Positions 24,924 through 36,054 of a DNA stretch of 64,000 nt are shown in pieces. The position numbers and the translations under genes are program-made. The DNA is from Liopterus haemorrhoidalis. Taxonomy: Eukaryota; Arthropoda; Insecta; Coleoptera; Dytiscidae. The notes below the pieces were generated by a model. It was not told the DNA's origin. It saw nothing but the letters and a program-made list of their open reading frames with translations, and ran no database searches. Positions within the stretch are counted from its first letter, which is position 1. Each line of letters begins with the position of its first letter. The stretch lies in NCBI GenBank assembly GCA_963971575.1, contig OZ020624.1:9758625-9822624 (forward strand). The letters run 5' to 3'.

Positions 24924-25060
24924 CATGCGCGCGCAGCCAGTACGGAAATGATAATTGTCGGAAACTGCACATGCGCATTGCTTCGAATTTATTCATTCCC
25001 GCACACAGCACATGCGCATTGAGGCGAATTTATCATTCCCGCATAGTCTGCGCGCGCATG
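24924..25060. repeat. GC-rich palindrome-bounded element with internal duplication
   Basis: Perfect 13-bp inverted ends, CATGCGCGCGCAG and CTGCGCGCGCATG, enclose two copies of a ~40-bp unit (gcacatgcgcattg, then cgaatttat, cattcccgca). CpG and GCGC density stands out from the AT-rich surroundings. Flanks read ggttaacagg and aaggtaac, with no exact TSD. It could be a MITE or a CpG-rich regulatory island. The GCATGCGC-like words resemble NRF-1-type sites, which is only a suggestion. Confidence 0.6.
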
Positions 25061-26368
25061 AAGGTAACATGTGAAATTAAGCTAATTTCTTGTCAACTAA
25101 CAGTATCAAACTGACAGTTCCATAGTAGTCGTAGGAAAAAGTATTTATTTGTCATGCTAACTGCATTTTCGGTTTAAAAATGGGGTATGGTTTTTTTGTT
25201 TGAAGGTGGGCTGCGATGTGGAAACGTTTGTTTCGTAAATTATCATCTGTGCTCGAAAATTCGTATGTTGAATCTACATTCCACCATGCCGCATTACTTG
25301 TATCGCAAATTAATTAATAAGTTATTATAGAACTTAGATTGGAAAGGATAGAAAAATACTTATTTCCATGCATATACGAATTCCACTTGACCAAATTTGC
25401 AACACCATAATTAGTTTATATTATGTTCATTTGCAATTAAGCATAATTTTCACACTTCTAAGTTAGTGTTAATTTTAAGGTTAGAAATTACTTTTAAACA
25501 ATAAAACGTAAACTTTAATGAATAGTTATGAAATAACGAGAAACACACTATAAATTAGATATACTCGTATATATGATTTTCTAGGAGTCTTTTTAACAGA
25601 TTTGTTTTTGTTCTAGGTACGTATGGTATGAGTTGGATCGCTGGACAGCAGCGCGCAGTAGCATGCAGGTTAGCTATGGTCGCCGGCATTTATCACGGTT
25701 TTATCATGATTTTATTGTACTCTCAGAAATTATACGGTTAACGTCCTTCCGTGTCTGCCATTATTATGGTTGAATATATATCATCAAACAGATAACTGAA
25801 TGTAGATATAGGAAGAGACGAGAAACCTCAACAGGAATCTGGTTCAAGATTATAGATAATGTACAGTATGAATCGAAGGTATCCTCATTTTAATTCACTT
25901 TATATACAATACAGTTTTTACTTAACTTACAATAAATAATTAAACACACTTTAAAATTAGAAATATGTTTCAAATAATGCCTTATTTTTATTCGACAGTT
26001 AATACTTTCATTATTATAGCTAAGTCTGAATTTAATTTATGTATATATATAGGTATTTTCTTGGGTTTCGGTCGATAATTAAAAGCAAATTTAGTCAAAT
26101 ATTTAAAAAGATTTATTTACTTGCTAACTAGTTTCGGTTCTATCTGAACCATTCTCAAAGCCTAAAAATAAGTACATATTTGTTAAAATGAATTACATAA
26201 CATAAATATAAAATTAATAATAAATATAAATATAAAATTAAACATTATTACACTTACTTGCAAAGATATTTATAAAAATCAGAGTTAAAATTATTATCAT
26301 AAAATTTGAAACATATTAAATTTTTTTATTAATTTAACGGATAAAATTTTTCTCCTTATCTTCTATAG
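25061..26368. other. No gene recognised
   Basis: AT-rich DNA without coding similarity. Confidence 0.4.
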
Positions 26369-27249
26369 CAGCGTTTCTCAACCGAGGGGCCGCGGCCCCC
26401 TGGGGGGCCGTGAAAGCTTCGTCGGGGGGCCGCGAAGTCGTACAAGATTGAAACATGAAAATATAATAGCAATGCGCTCAATCTTGCAAGATATAAATTT
26501 TATTCATATTTATAAATACGAGTCTTATATTTATAGTCAGAAAAATATACCTTTCATAACATAAATAAAATAAATATTTTATTTATATAGCTACAGGTTA
26601 TTTCAAACGTTTAAGCGGAACTAAATGGAGTATTAATTTTATAAAGTTGTGACTAGCTAACTTTAAAATGAGTAAAATGGACTTTTGCTAAACAAACTGA
26701 TCAAAAGCAATCAAAATTCAAGTTGTACTTTGAAGTAGGTACGACTTAAAAGTGAAATATTTTTTATTATATTTTTTTTATTACTCTCCGAGCTACAGAT
26801 AACTCAAGAGTAAGGATGCGAATGTGTTTAGATCAAATAATAAGGCACTTTAAACACTTTTAAATAAAAATACTTTACTTATAGGGTATATAATCGTCAT
26901 ATAGGTATATTATAGTTTTTTGTCAACCGTAAAAGATGCTGAAAAAATGTTTAAGTAAAAGTTGTTTCTTTTGAAAAGCTCTATCCAAAGATACTCAATA
27001 TGACATACGTTCCCATATAACAATTCGAAACTGTCCTTAATATCCTGTACTTCCGGAAAATTTCAATACTACCATTTAATGTTTTGTATAAATTTTAGTG
27101 CAAAATTTTTCCCAACTTGCTCACACGTTGCCTTTTCGAGAAAAATCGTGTTCCCTCTATCTTGATACACTATATATATATAGGGGGGCCGCAGACAATA
27201 TTTATATAGTTTTGGGGGGTCCCATGCCAGAAAAGGTTGAGAAACACTG
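26369..27249. mobile_element. Non-autonomous hAT element, twin 1 (881 bp)
   Basis: Termini CAGCGTTTCTCAACC and GGTTGAGAAACACTG form a hAT-type inverted repeat. They are flanked by a perfect 8-bp duplication ttctatag (26361-26368 and 27250-27257). Subterminal GC-rich runs (ggccgcggcccc; ggggggccgcag) contrast with an AT-rich core. It is collinear with 46155-47043. The interior carries a segment like the termini of the 11719-12603 element (about 26610) but no transposase, so it needs a hAT enzyme from elsewhere. Confidence 0.92.
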
Positions 27250-27257
27250 TTCTATAG

Positions 27258-27713
27258 GTTGCGACACATATATCTATATTATATTTTTTAAACTTACATT
27301 AAAATTAAAATTATTAAAATTGTTAAGAAATGAAATAATTGTCATGAGACATTGTAAATGAAAAAATTACGCTCATGGCATACATAAATTTTCAAAGACA
27401 GTAATTAAATATGCTTAGTATAAATAAATGTAACTGATAATTAAATGCATTTCTTAGATAATGAAATAGTAACATACAAATGAAATTACAAATTGCAAAT
27501 TGCATTAAGAAACCAATATATTTTATTTTGTATAGTCATTGCTTTCTGCTGGCTACTTGTTTACTAGTGTATTATTTCAACTTGTTTTTCTGCGTACAAT
27601 TCTATAGTTAAAGGTAGTGATTTTATTATTGATTACTAGGTATTTTATCAAGCAAATTACTAGAGCATATTAAAGTTACTTAATATTTTGTTTTGAAAAT
27701 TTATTGCGTCTAA
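27258..27713. other. No gene recognised
   Basis: AT-rich DNA without recognisable content. Confidence 0.4.
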
Positions 27714-27786
27714 ATTGCAATGGCTCAGTGGTAAAAAAGTTGCCTATGTAGCATGAAGGTGGTTCAAATCTCATCTTTTCAGTATT
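27714..27786 (+). repeat. tRNA-derived SINE head
   Basis: TGGCTCAGTGG at 27721-27731 fits the RNA polymerase III A box and GGTTCAAATCT at 27761-27771 fits the B box, 29 bp apart as in a tRNA. A full cloverleaf with strong stems is not visible, so it is a SINE promoter rather than a functional tRNA gene. The downstream limit is unclear; a SINE body may run to about 27880. Confidence 0.6.
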
Positions 27787-27886
27787 TTCATCTTTCAATA
27801 ATGTGCGTTCAACTCAGTTGCCTTAGCCTGAAGTATTTTTATATGACTTCATCCCAAATCCTGGCGATATGTAATCATGGAAATTA

Positions 27887-28160
27887 TGCCCGAGCCCGAA
27901 CAGTGCGGAGTAACCCTGGTAATACTGACTTCTGAAAACAAATCAATGAGTTGGAAGAATATTTGGGGGTGGAAATGATATCTTTCCCTCTTTCGTTGCT
28001 TGCAAACCATTTAAGACACTAATTAAGACCACGATCTTTATAACCAAAAGGCACATCCTAAGCTGAGACATCAAGTTCAAATGCTTACCTCTTTTTTCTT
28101 CCTTCTTCAGACAAATGTTTTTCTGAGGAGACCATAACAGTTCTATAGCAAACAATTGGT
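27887..28160 (-). pseudogene. LINE polyprotein C-terminal fragment (family L, copy 2)
   Basis: The minus-strand frame contains NICLKKEEKRGKHLNLMSQLR and IKIVVLISVLNGLQA, given in pieces, which align with the family L fragment at 14300-14680 (NISLKEEETRSKYMDHLSELR; VVLIVCVLGGM). It is more decayed: YPGY is not recognisable. The plus strand near 27890 (gcccgagcccgaacagtgcgg) matches the 14-kb copy near 14400 at the DNA level. Confidence 0.5.
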
Positions 28161-29230
28161 TTGCACTGAAGTCCACGAAGGTTATGTCAAGCTTATTTAC
28201 AAACAGTTGTTTATTGGTTAAGGTGACCATTTTTTCAAATATAAAACCAGAAGATTTAAAATAGCTCAAGCACAGACGTGCACAATAGGGGACGGTCCTT
28301 GGGTCCTGAAAAAAATTAGTTAATGACAATTTAAGAAAACTTAAATTCCATTTAGTTCCGGCCAAAGTTTTGGAATAGCCTATAGACGACTTTATTTTTA
28401 ATTATATTGTATTAAAATAATATTTGATACTAAGAGCTAGATAAGTAACTTTTTCATTTTCTTAATTAAAATTATTTTGTAAATTCTTTTTATGTGTCAA
28501 GTAAGTACAATAGGTTATTGATAGACTATACTATTCGTTATCATGTACGTATAGTGAAACATCTCTTGTTTATGCGTAATAAGATAAAAGTAAAACTCCT
28601 CGGCGCAAGACTCAATTCGCAACCCGGCAGGGTGCTTGCAAAATACTCGCCCATATTACTAATACAACAATATTACCACCACGAGCGTGCAATTTCATAG
28701 CGACTTATTATATTGCATTTAAATGCTACACAAAATATGAATGATCAACAAATTAAATTAATTGAAAATATTATATTGGAACATATAATAGTGTTTTTAT
28801 CTTGGTATTCCAATTTTCATTCTCTATTTTTCATGGCTTCGTTCTCTTCATCTCGTCAGGAACTTCTTGGTGTCCTCACTTCATGTTTACTTCTTCCTTT
28901 AGGAATAAGTAATCTATTATTCCATCATTATATCTTTTTACATTAGCTCTTCTGATGTGCAAGAACAGTATTATTTTTGCTCAACTTACTGCAGAACAGT
29001 TCCTATATCCATTCTACTTTTAATTTTTTATTCCTTGCCGTCTTTGTTCTCGATATTCTATAGCACATATTCCTGTATTCCATTGCAGTGACAGTTATTT
29101 TACCACTATTCCTTTTATATTATAATAACATTATGAAATATTATTATTGTTATTATTTTTAATTTAATTCAGCACAATTTCTATCTCTAAGTGGCCGAAG
29201 AAAGACAGTTGCCTTTTCATATTGAAAACT
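28161..29230. other. No gene; single Tc1-like terminus near 28335-28392
   Basis: The complement of 'ccatttagttccggcc' followed by 'tggaatagcctata' resembles the termini at 11719 and 12603, so one end of that MITE family is present. No partner was found. The rest is AT-rich, with open frames at 28494-28700 and 28713-28946 that show no domain. Confidence 0.4.
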
Positions 29231-29375
29231 TTTTACCGACCGTCAACATATATAAGGGAGGTATTGTAATCATACCGATTTTTACATTTCGAGATTTCGA
29301 TGGACCTCCACGAATTGAGGTCCCTACATAACGTTTTGACTATTTTTAGCATGATGTCTGCCGATTTGTGTGTCC

Positions 29376-29411
<36 letters not shown>

Positions 29412-29879
29412 GGCCGTCTGTCTGTGTACACGTGCAGAGCAAATTCGGCTAAAAAGATTTTTATGAAACTGCATATTTAAGCTTTTGACATCAATGACAC
29501 GAGTTGATCAACTTTTGGTAAAAATCGGTTAACTAGAAATGGGAGTTTACTCGTGTCGATTTTAAGATTTTTGCGAATATTTAGCAACAGAAAAATATTT
29601 CGAAAAAAATTATTAAACAAAAGTTGCTATAAATGCAATAACTAATAACTTTTATTTGAGATGTTTTTTGATAAAACTAAAAATTTTGAAAAATTTTTGT
29701 AAATTTTTTTAAAAGTCATAATTTTGTCATACTTATATGTAACGTTTCCATGGTCATGATAAATAATATCTCTGTTAGAAAATATTGGGCCAAGTTGTTT
29801 CTACTCTGCTGCTAGAATGTATTTTATACAATTACTTTATGATGGCGGTCGGTCCTGTGGTGGCCACAGCTGATTTTTT
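29231..29879 (+). repeat. Interspersed repeat family A, copy 4
   Basis: Full-length copy from ttttaccgaccgtcaac to 'ggtggccacagctga' plus a T run. It has a GTCT microsatellite at about 29370-29425 and a complete body including 'ccatggtcatgataaata'. Confidence 0.85.
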
Positions 29880-31339
29880 ACTATTAACTTTGAATTTATT
29901 CCATGCGTCTTACGTCCTATCTATAAAAAATAAATCTTTCACTACTTCGGAATTTTTATTTTTAGATTCGACATAATCAGCTCTCATGGTTTGGATTTAA
30001 AAAATGTATCTTTTAATCCAAGGATAATAAGACTGGGCGAAACGTAATGCTGACCATGAAGCATTAAGTTCGTTTCGAAGGACTAGAAACCTTCTTTAGC
30101 CTAGGCGATGAGTACTTATTTTTATTATATAGGGTGTAACGAGAAAAAAAGGTTAGTGTCGTCCATCCCTTTTTTCTCGTAAACTCGATGTGTGAACGAG
30201 TTGGGAAAACATTTTTGTTTTCCAAAGTCTATCCAAAGAATTCTGAGTAATAGTTACAAAAAACGGTGGTACTGAAATTTTTATGTATATATCTATTTCA
30301 CACAATGCTATATAAACTATCAATAACGTATTTGAACTACTCGTACCCAACGTTCGTCCGTAGTTTTTATCTTATATATTTCAGTTACTCAGGTAAACGC
30401 ATAAGTGTTCTAATATTTGCAGAGCAGCTGCAACAACAGTGACTAGAGCGACTGAAACAAAACAATAGTTCTATGTCAACATTCCAACAAATGACATCGC
30501 TTAATTTTGATGACCTTCTGGATTAAACCAAATCCTTTCCCTAATGGTCGTTAGCCAAATAAAGACTCCTCAAGTATACATTATTATTTTTTACACCTGT
30601 TCAAAGTGTCTTCCATTTTGTGACAATCCTTACTAGTTATCTGTAGTTTGGGGCATAATAATAGTAAAAAAAAATAATTAATAAAAAATTTCACTTTCAA
30701 ATCGTATTTAAAAATAAGACATTAAAATGCAAAAGCTCAGGAGATGAACATTTGGAACATCTCTGTATTATACCTATAATCCATATACTTTTTATTTTAG
30801 TGTACATTCGCAAGTTTATTTAATTACTTCTATAAACAAAACCCAAAATTTTCAATATGTTTAGTGTATGCCTCTCGGTATCTTTATGGAATTTAATAGA
30901 TTAACTACGCCACTGTAGTTCAACTTTACCCCACTATTGAATACTGGTGAATCAGTAAGCTAATTACGCAACAAATAAAAGTGCGTGACATGCAATTTAC
31001 CAAGACTATACATCAATGTGTACTTGGACTGCTTATCTAATCTGGCCGATGTTAGAATGTCCACTCTGACACGGACTTAAAAGGTAACTAGTTCACGAGT
31101 CGCCTCTAAACCTGTTTTGCGAAATATTGATGATCATCTTTGGATAAATGCAAGATAATGAACGTAAGCATGAACAAAAATTATCTGAAATTACTGAATT
31201 TATTCACGTTAGAAGTAATAAAACCATTTTACTTTATATTCTATACAATAATAAATAAAAATAATAATAAGAGGTTCCTAACGCCTAAGTGGCGCATAAT
31301 GACAGAGAACATAGGTTCTCCGTTTCTAGATTTTCCGTA
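29880..31339. other. No gene; short hairpin at 30139-30180
   Basis: AT-rich DNA. 'tatagggtgtaacgag' followed by an A run and its near-complement ending ctcgt at 30180 form a hairpin, resembling one end of a TA-target MITE. Sequence after it (about 30187-30250) resembles the inner right part of the hAT twins near 26960-27130. No host gene seen. Confidence 0.4.
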
Positions 31340-31341
31340 TA

Positions 31342-32656
31342 TACAAGGTGTCTCAAAAGAAATTTTATATTTATTTAGCTTACTGCGTGAACGCAACATA
31401 TCCGAGGGGCGCGGGGGTTATGTCAATCGGTAGCCTGGTTCTTGGGAATTCAGTCGCTATGAAGCGTTTCTCGGGAGCAGACCGCGCGTTATGCGTGCGA
31501 GAGTTTTACAAAAACGGTGATTCGGCGACTGTAGCGCGTAGAAAATTCTGCAGTATTCGAGGTTTTCGCCACTTAAATGATGCGCCAAGCATTCCTCTCA
31601 TTCGACATTGGGTTAAAAAGTTTGAAGAGACTGGTACAACGCTGGATAAATCAAAATCCGGGCGACCTAGATCATCAAGAACGGTAGAAAACGTGGAGAA
31701 TGTTAATCAGTCCGTTCGTGACGACCCGAACCTTTCAATTCGGAAGCGCGCAAGTGCTTTAAATGTGCATAGATCATCATTTCATCGCATTATGCACAAA
31801 GACCTAAAGCTGCACCTCTACAAAATTCAATTGGTGCAAGAATAAAAGCCCCAAGATGCCAGTCAGAGGCTTAATTTCGTAAATCAGGGGATTGAGCGAT
31901 TTTCAACGTTTACCAACATTTTATTTTCGGATGAAGCTCATTTTCATCTTAATGGCAAAGTAAATAAGCAGAACTGCCGCTACTGGAGTGCAACGAATCC
32001 GAAACGCAAACATCAGAAACCCCTACATTTGCCTAAAGTGACCGTATGGGCTGCGATGTCGGCGCGAGGAATTATCGGCCCTTACTTTTTTTGAAGGCGA
32101 AAGGGGGCGTGCAGTTACAGTGAATTCAGAGCGTTATGTGGAGATGTTAGACAACTTCTTGGTACCTGAACTGCAAAACTTTCCTGGCTATAACCAAAGA
32201 ACATGGTTCCAACAGGACGGAGCAACTTCACACACGTCCAATATGTCTCTGCCACGTGTTCGTGAAATTTTCTCAGGCAAATTGATCTCCCAGAGAGGTG
32301 ACATAAATTGGCCTCCACGCAGTCCAGATTTAACCCCTATGGATTTTTTCCTATGGGGTTATCTTAAATCTAAAGTTTACGCCAATAAACCGACTTCACT
32401 GGCGCATTTGAAAGAAAATATCCGTCACGAAATGGCAGCCATCCCTGAGTCCACCTGCCGAGACGTCATAAGTAATTTTACTGTTCGATTAAATGAGTGC
32501 CGAGAACGCGAGGGTCTACATTTAGACGATATTATTTTTAAGAAATAAATCCCCAAAAAGTGTATTTTAATAATTAATAAACATTTTTTCTATATACGGC
32601 TTACTTTTTTTTTAATCGATCCACTAAATATAAAATTTCTTTTGAGACACCTTGTA
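31342..32656 (+). mobile_element. Tc1/mariner-superfamily element, DD41D type, 1,315 bp
   Basis: Both ends are present as ~34-bp near-perfect inverted repeats starting TACAAGGTGTCTCAAAAG, and TA duplications flank them (31340-31341 and 32657-32658). A single transposase gene on the plus strand fills the interior (31459-32548). The size fits autonomous Tc1/mariner elements. This is the only transposon in the window that keeps both ends and all three catalytic residues, but the gene carries a stop and a frameshift. Confidence 0.92.
31459..32548 (+). pseudogene. Transposase of DD41D-type Tc1/mariner element, broken
   Basis: The likely start is ATG at 31459 (MKRFSGADRALCVREFY), giving an N-terminal HTH pair: IRHWVKKFEETGT, a GRPRSSRT linker hook, then a second HTH (LSIRKRASALNVHRSSFHRI). 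The catalytic acidic residues are visible in LFSDEAHFHLNG, WFQQDGATSHT and RSPDLTPMDFF, with 41 residues between the second and third Asp. That spacing is the DD41D class (rosa/visitor-like) rather than DD34D/E. Two lesions break it: a TAA at 31843-31845 just after the HTH region, and one extra T in a seven-T run before the TGA at 32092-32094. It would cut and rejoin DNA at TA sites in the nucleus if intact. Confidence 0.9.
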
Positions 32657-32762
32657 TATGAAAGTGTGTGGTGAATAGACGTTTCCTTGGCGTTTGGCCC
32701 TATTATCCCTGTATAAACAGGTATCCATTTTAATATTAAATAATTTAAAATAATATAAATAT

Positions 32763-33454
32763 TTAGCGTCGTCCTTTCATGGGCCTCTTCAGTTTCGGGA
32801 ACAAGAAAAAGTCACAGTGAGCCAGATCTGGAGAATAAGGTGGCTGCGGCATTATTAGTGTGTTGTTTTTGGCCAAAAATTCGCGTACAAGCAACGATGT
32901 GAATTTCGCGGCGACCCGTCTCATGCCCAAATCATTGGTAAAAATCGAATGGCACGAGCCAATCGATATGTTTAGGTCCTCAGCAACTTCTCTAATGGTG
33001 ATTCGACGATTGGCCAATACTATTTTCTTCACTTCATCAATGTTTTCGTCTGTTGTTGACGTGCTCGGGCGTCCGGCACCCTCTTCGTCGTTCACATCTT
33101 CTCGGCCCTCTGAGAACATTTTGTACCACCGATAAACATTGCTTCGGTCCAATGTAGCTTCACCATATGCCACAGTCAACATTCGGAATGCCTCCGCGCA
33201 CTTAATTTTGTTTTTCACACAAAATTTGATACAGATTCTTTGATCCATTTTTTGGTATAGGCAAAAATCGAAGACGAGCCAAAACACGTGCAAGCAAAGC
33301 AACTGCCAAAAATTAACTGAACATTCAAAATGGCCGAACTTGTCGGCATAAGTGAGAGATATGAGTACCAACATTACGCCACAAAAAAATCGAAAATCAA
33401 ATATACGTAACCCGCGGAAATTCAAAATTCGCGATACTTTTTGAACAGTCCTCG
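32763..33454 (-). mobile_element. Deleted mariner with open HTH-only frame
   Basis: The 5' terminus is at 33454 (minus-strand CGAGGACTGTTCAAAAAG, preceded by TA). The natural start is ATG at 33246-33248 (MDQRICIKFCVKNKIK). The product shows the mariner first HTH (NVYRWYKMFSEGREDV), the GAGRPSTSTTDENI hook and the second HTH (ITIREVAEDLNISIGSCHSI). It then jumps in frame to the C-terminal part REFLAKNN, PPYSPDLAHCDFFLFPKLK. The DDD core between them (first two Asp) is deleted, and the 3' end is cut at MKGRR with a stop at 32763-32765. The 162-codon frame is open across the deletion join. It would encode a DNA-binding protein without catalysis, if expressed. Confidence 0.85.
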
Positions 33455-33456
33455 TA

Positions 33457-34594
33457 TGTCATTGATACGAATATGACATGGCATGCAATGTATCAATTAA
33501 TTATCTATATTGGAAATGTTTCTTTTATTATTCTTCTGTGCTTATTTTCTTTCGATATTCTTTAGTCTAACAACATATCTAACAATACTATATTCATCTA
33601 CCCTACAAAATTACTAATATGTTAATAATTTATTAAAATATTAATTGGAATTGGATTCATTAACTCAGTACATTCGATTTGATTAACCATATTTTTTAAA
33701 ATGACAATTCTGAGAAAATAGAACGTACATTTTTATTTCTCTTTTACATTTCTGTACAGTGGCTGTAATTTTTCAAGTCAAAACAAGTATTATTAGATTT
33801 GAAGGACGTAGATCAATTTCCATAATTCTTTACTTTCTTTTGTCGAAAGTAAAGAGTAACAATTTTTCAGTGTACTCAGTGTCCAAGTTATTAAGTGTGA
33901 TCAAACGAGCTATAGACCATAACCAATGCGTTTTAAAAGTGATTTTAAGCGGGCACACCCCGAAGGCCGTATTATAATACAGCAGATAGTAGAGAGTAGA
34001 GTGACGAACGATCATTGCGAGCAGCGAAGTTGAGAGCGGTCATCCTTTGGGCCGCCGTCCGTGGTTCCTAAACACTCCCAAGACAACCATTATTGAATAG
34101 GCCGTTCATTGTGGGTCCAGTGTAAACCAGTAAGCTATAAATATCGCGAACACACTACTCTGCATAAAGACGATGATACACTGTCTTACTGGATTACGTC
34201 ATTCATATTGCATAGAAACGTTAACATTCTATAAAGTGTATAAAGCCTATTATAAGAGGATCGATTATTTTGTTTTTATTAGTTTTTTTTTAATTTTAAT
34301 TTTTGGTTAAAAATTATAATAATTTATAATAAAATAATAATAATAATTCATTTATTTATCATACCAATTACAGTTATGTATGAAAAATTCAATTATCAAC
34401 CGTAATTAACATGATATATTTACTTACATTATGAAGGGCTTGCCCCTTGACAGTTTGAGTTAATAATTTTGGCGCACAGCAACAATGGCTATTTGCGTTT
34501 AACACAGCTCATGTAAATGGCTAGAATATATATTAAAAAGAATAAATTAAACAATAAATAAATAAATAAATACAATCTTGTACATATACTCAAT
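33457..34594. other. No gene recognised
   Basis: AT-rich DNA. A less AT-rich patch at 33950-34100 has no recognised content. Confidence 0.4.
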
Positions 34595-34604
34595 AAAAGA
34601 AACC

Positions 34605-35588
34605 TTTTTTTTATTTAAAACAATACAGAGGCACATCCACTGCTATGGTGATTAGAGCCCGTACATTATTAAATTACATTATATTTTGTGTTTATATTAT
34701 TATGAGATATTATTACAATACAGAATATAGATTTGTGTCTAATAAAAATTCGTGAAGATTTGCCAGGTTTTCCGCCTTGTCACTGAGAGCTTCTTGTAAA
34801 TTGTCAGGCAGATGATGCCGTTGTCGTATCGTCTCGTATTTTGTGCATTCTAATATAATATGTTCGATTGTCAGTCTTGTGTTACACTCGTCACAAATTG
34901 GTGGGTCTTTTCTTTCAAGTCTGTATTTGTCCATCAGTCTGGAATGTCCAATTCTGAGTCTAGTCGTTGCTATTTACTGTCTTCTTGTCCTTTCGAATTT
35001 CCATTTTTTGTGTCTTCTTTTATTCGCCGTAGCTTTTTTTCTCTTAGTTCCTGCCATTTTCGTTCTTCTTTTAGTATTAATCTTTTACCAATTTCATTTG
35101 TAAGGTCAGTTGCTTCAATATTTAGGTCCAAGGGTGGTTCCTTTTGGGTGGCTTCTTTAGCAGCAACATCGGCTTTCTCATTACCTTGAATACCAATGTG
35201 TGAAGGAATCCAAATAAGGTGTACTTCTATACCACGGGCTTTAAGATTGTGTAGCTTTTCTTGCAGTGATTGTACTAATGCATTTTTTGGATAAAGCTGC
35301 TCAATGCTTGTCAGTACACTCAAAGAATCCGTGAATATAGCAAATTTTGTTTGGTTCTTTTCTTCTATTAGGTCCAAGCTTTTTAGTATTCCTGTTGCTT
35401 CTGCTGTATATATACTAGAAGTACTAGGTAGGCGATACTGGTGTATTTGATCGTTCTCTACTACAGCTGTTCCACAGTTGTTGTCTAGGATTGAGGCATC
35501 AGTGTATATTGGCATAAAATCTTTGTATTGGTGGCTAATCTGACGAAATTCTTGCAGATAGATTTCTGGGATGGTGAGACTTTTGAAC
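34605..35588 (-). mobile_element. 5'-truncated LINE with RNase H, flanked by 12-bp TSD
   Basis: The insertion is delimited by the target duplication aaaagaaacctt at 34595-34606 and 35589-35600. At the low-coordinate edge a T run (34605-34612) is the LINE poly(A) tail read on the other strand. The truncated 5' end sits at 35588. The element holds RNase H and the C-terminal finger of a jockey/R1/I-group LINE and a short 3' UTR ending in an A-rich tail. The perfect 12-bp TSD indicates target-primed insertion and modest age. Confidence 0.92.
34713..35588 (-). pseudogene. RNase H and zinc-finger C terminus of LINE ORF2
   Basis: Reading on the minus strand, RNase H motifs appear in order: IYTDASILDN (Asp), IYTAEATGILKSL (Glu), FAIFTDSLSVL (Asp) and IWIPSHIGIQGNEKADVAAKEA (Asp), in pieces here. 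All four catalytic acidic residues are retained. A KEERKWQELREKK linker follows, then a frameshift at about 34972 moves the frame to ATTRLRIGHSRLMDKY and a CDECNTRLTIEHIILEC finger, ending at 34713. In this LINE group RNase H helps remove RNA during reverse transcription. The endonuclease and polymerase are absent through 5' truncation. Confidence 0.9.
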
Positions 35589-35600
35589 AAAAGAAACCTT

Positions 35601-36052
35601 GCACGGACAAATACACAGGATGATGGAAACAGGCGTAAAATTTGACAGTTTGACTAAAAATTGTTACTGACTACAGAAATGTTACTAAAATTTTAAGGAG
35701 TTGTTTAATTTTTTGTTTATTTATTGTAATAGACTAACTAGGCGAAATCTGAATTATGTTTAGTAGTATCTTGGATGGTGTGACATCAGCTTAATATCTG
35801 CCCGGATATTCTTCAGTGTTGAAAATAAGCGATGCGGCACCCTGTAGATGCCTGAAGCTCTGTTTCATGTTCAGCCATTGGTCCATGCTCGTATATTACA
35901 GTTGTTGTCTGTGGGGTGTCTTGCAAATTTCTTCCTTTCTTCTTTCAACATTTCTTGCATGATCATTGCTACATCATTGTCACAATAAACCTCCATCTAC
36001 CTTCAATAACCTACAACAAAAAACCTAATAACCAAAAACAATATGTAAATAT
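35601..36052. other. No gene recognised
   Basis: AT-rich DNA between the LINE and a mariner end. No feature seen. Confidence 0.4.
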
Positions 36053-36054
36053 TA

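Noticed and set aside
34843..35189. Two plus-strand frames over 34843-35189
   Set aside because: They are shadows of the minus-strand LINE RNase H gene.
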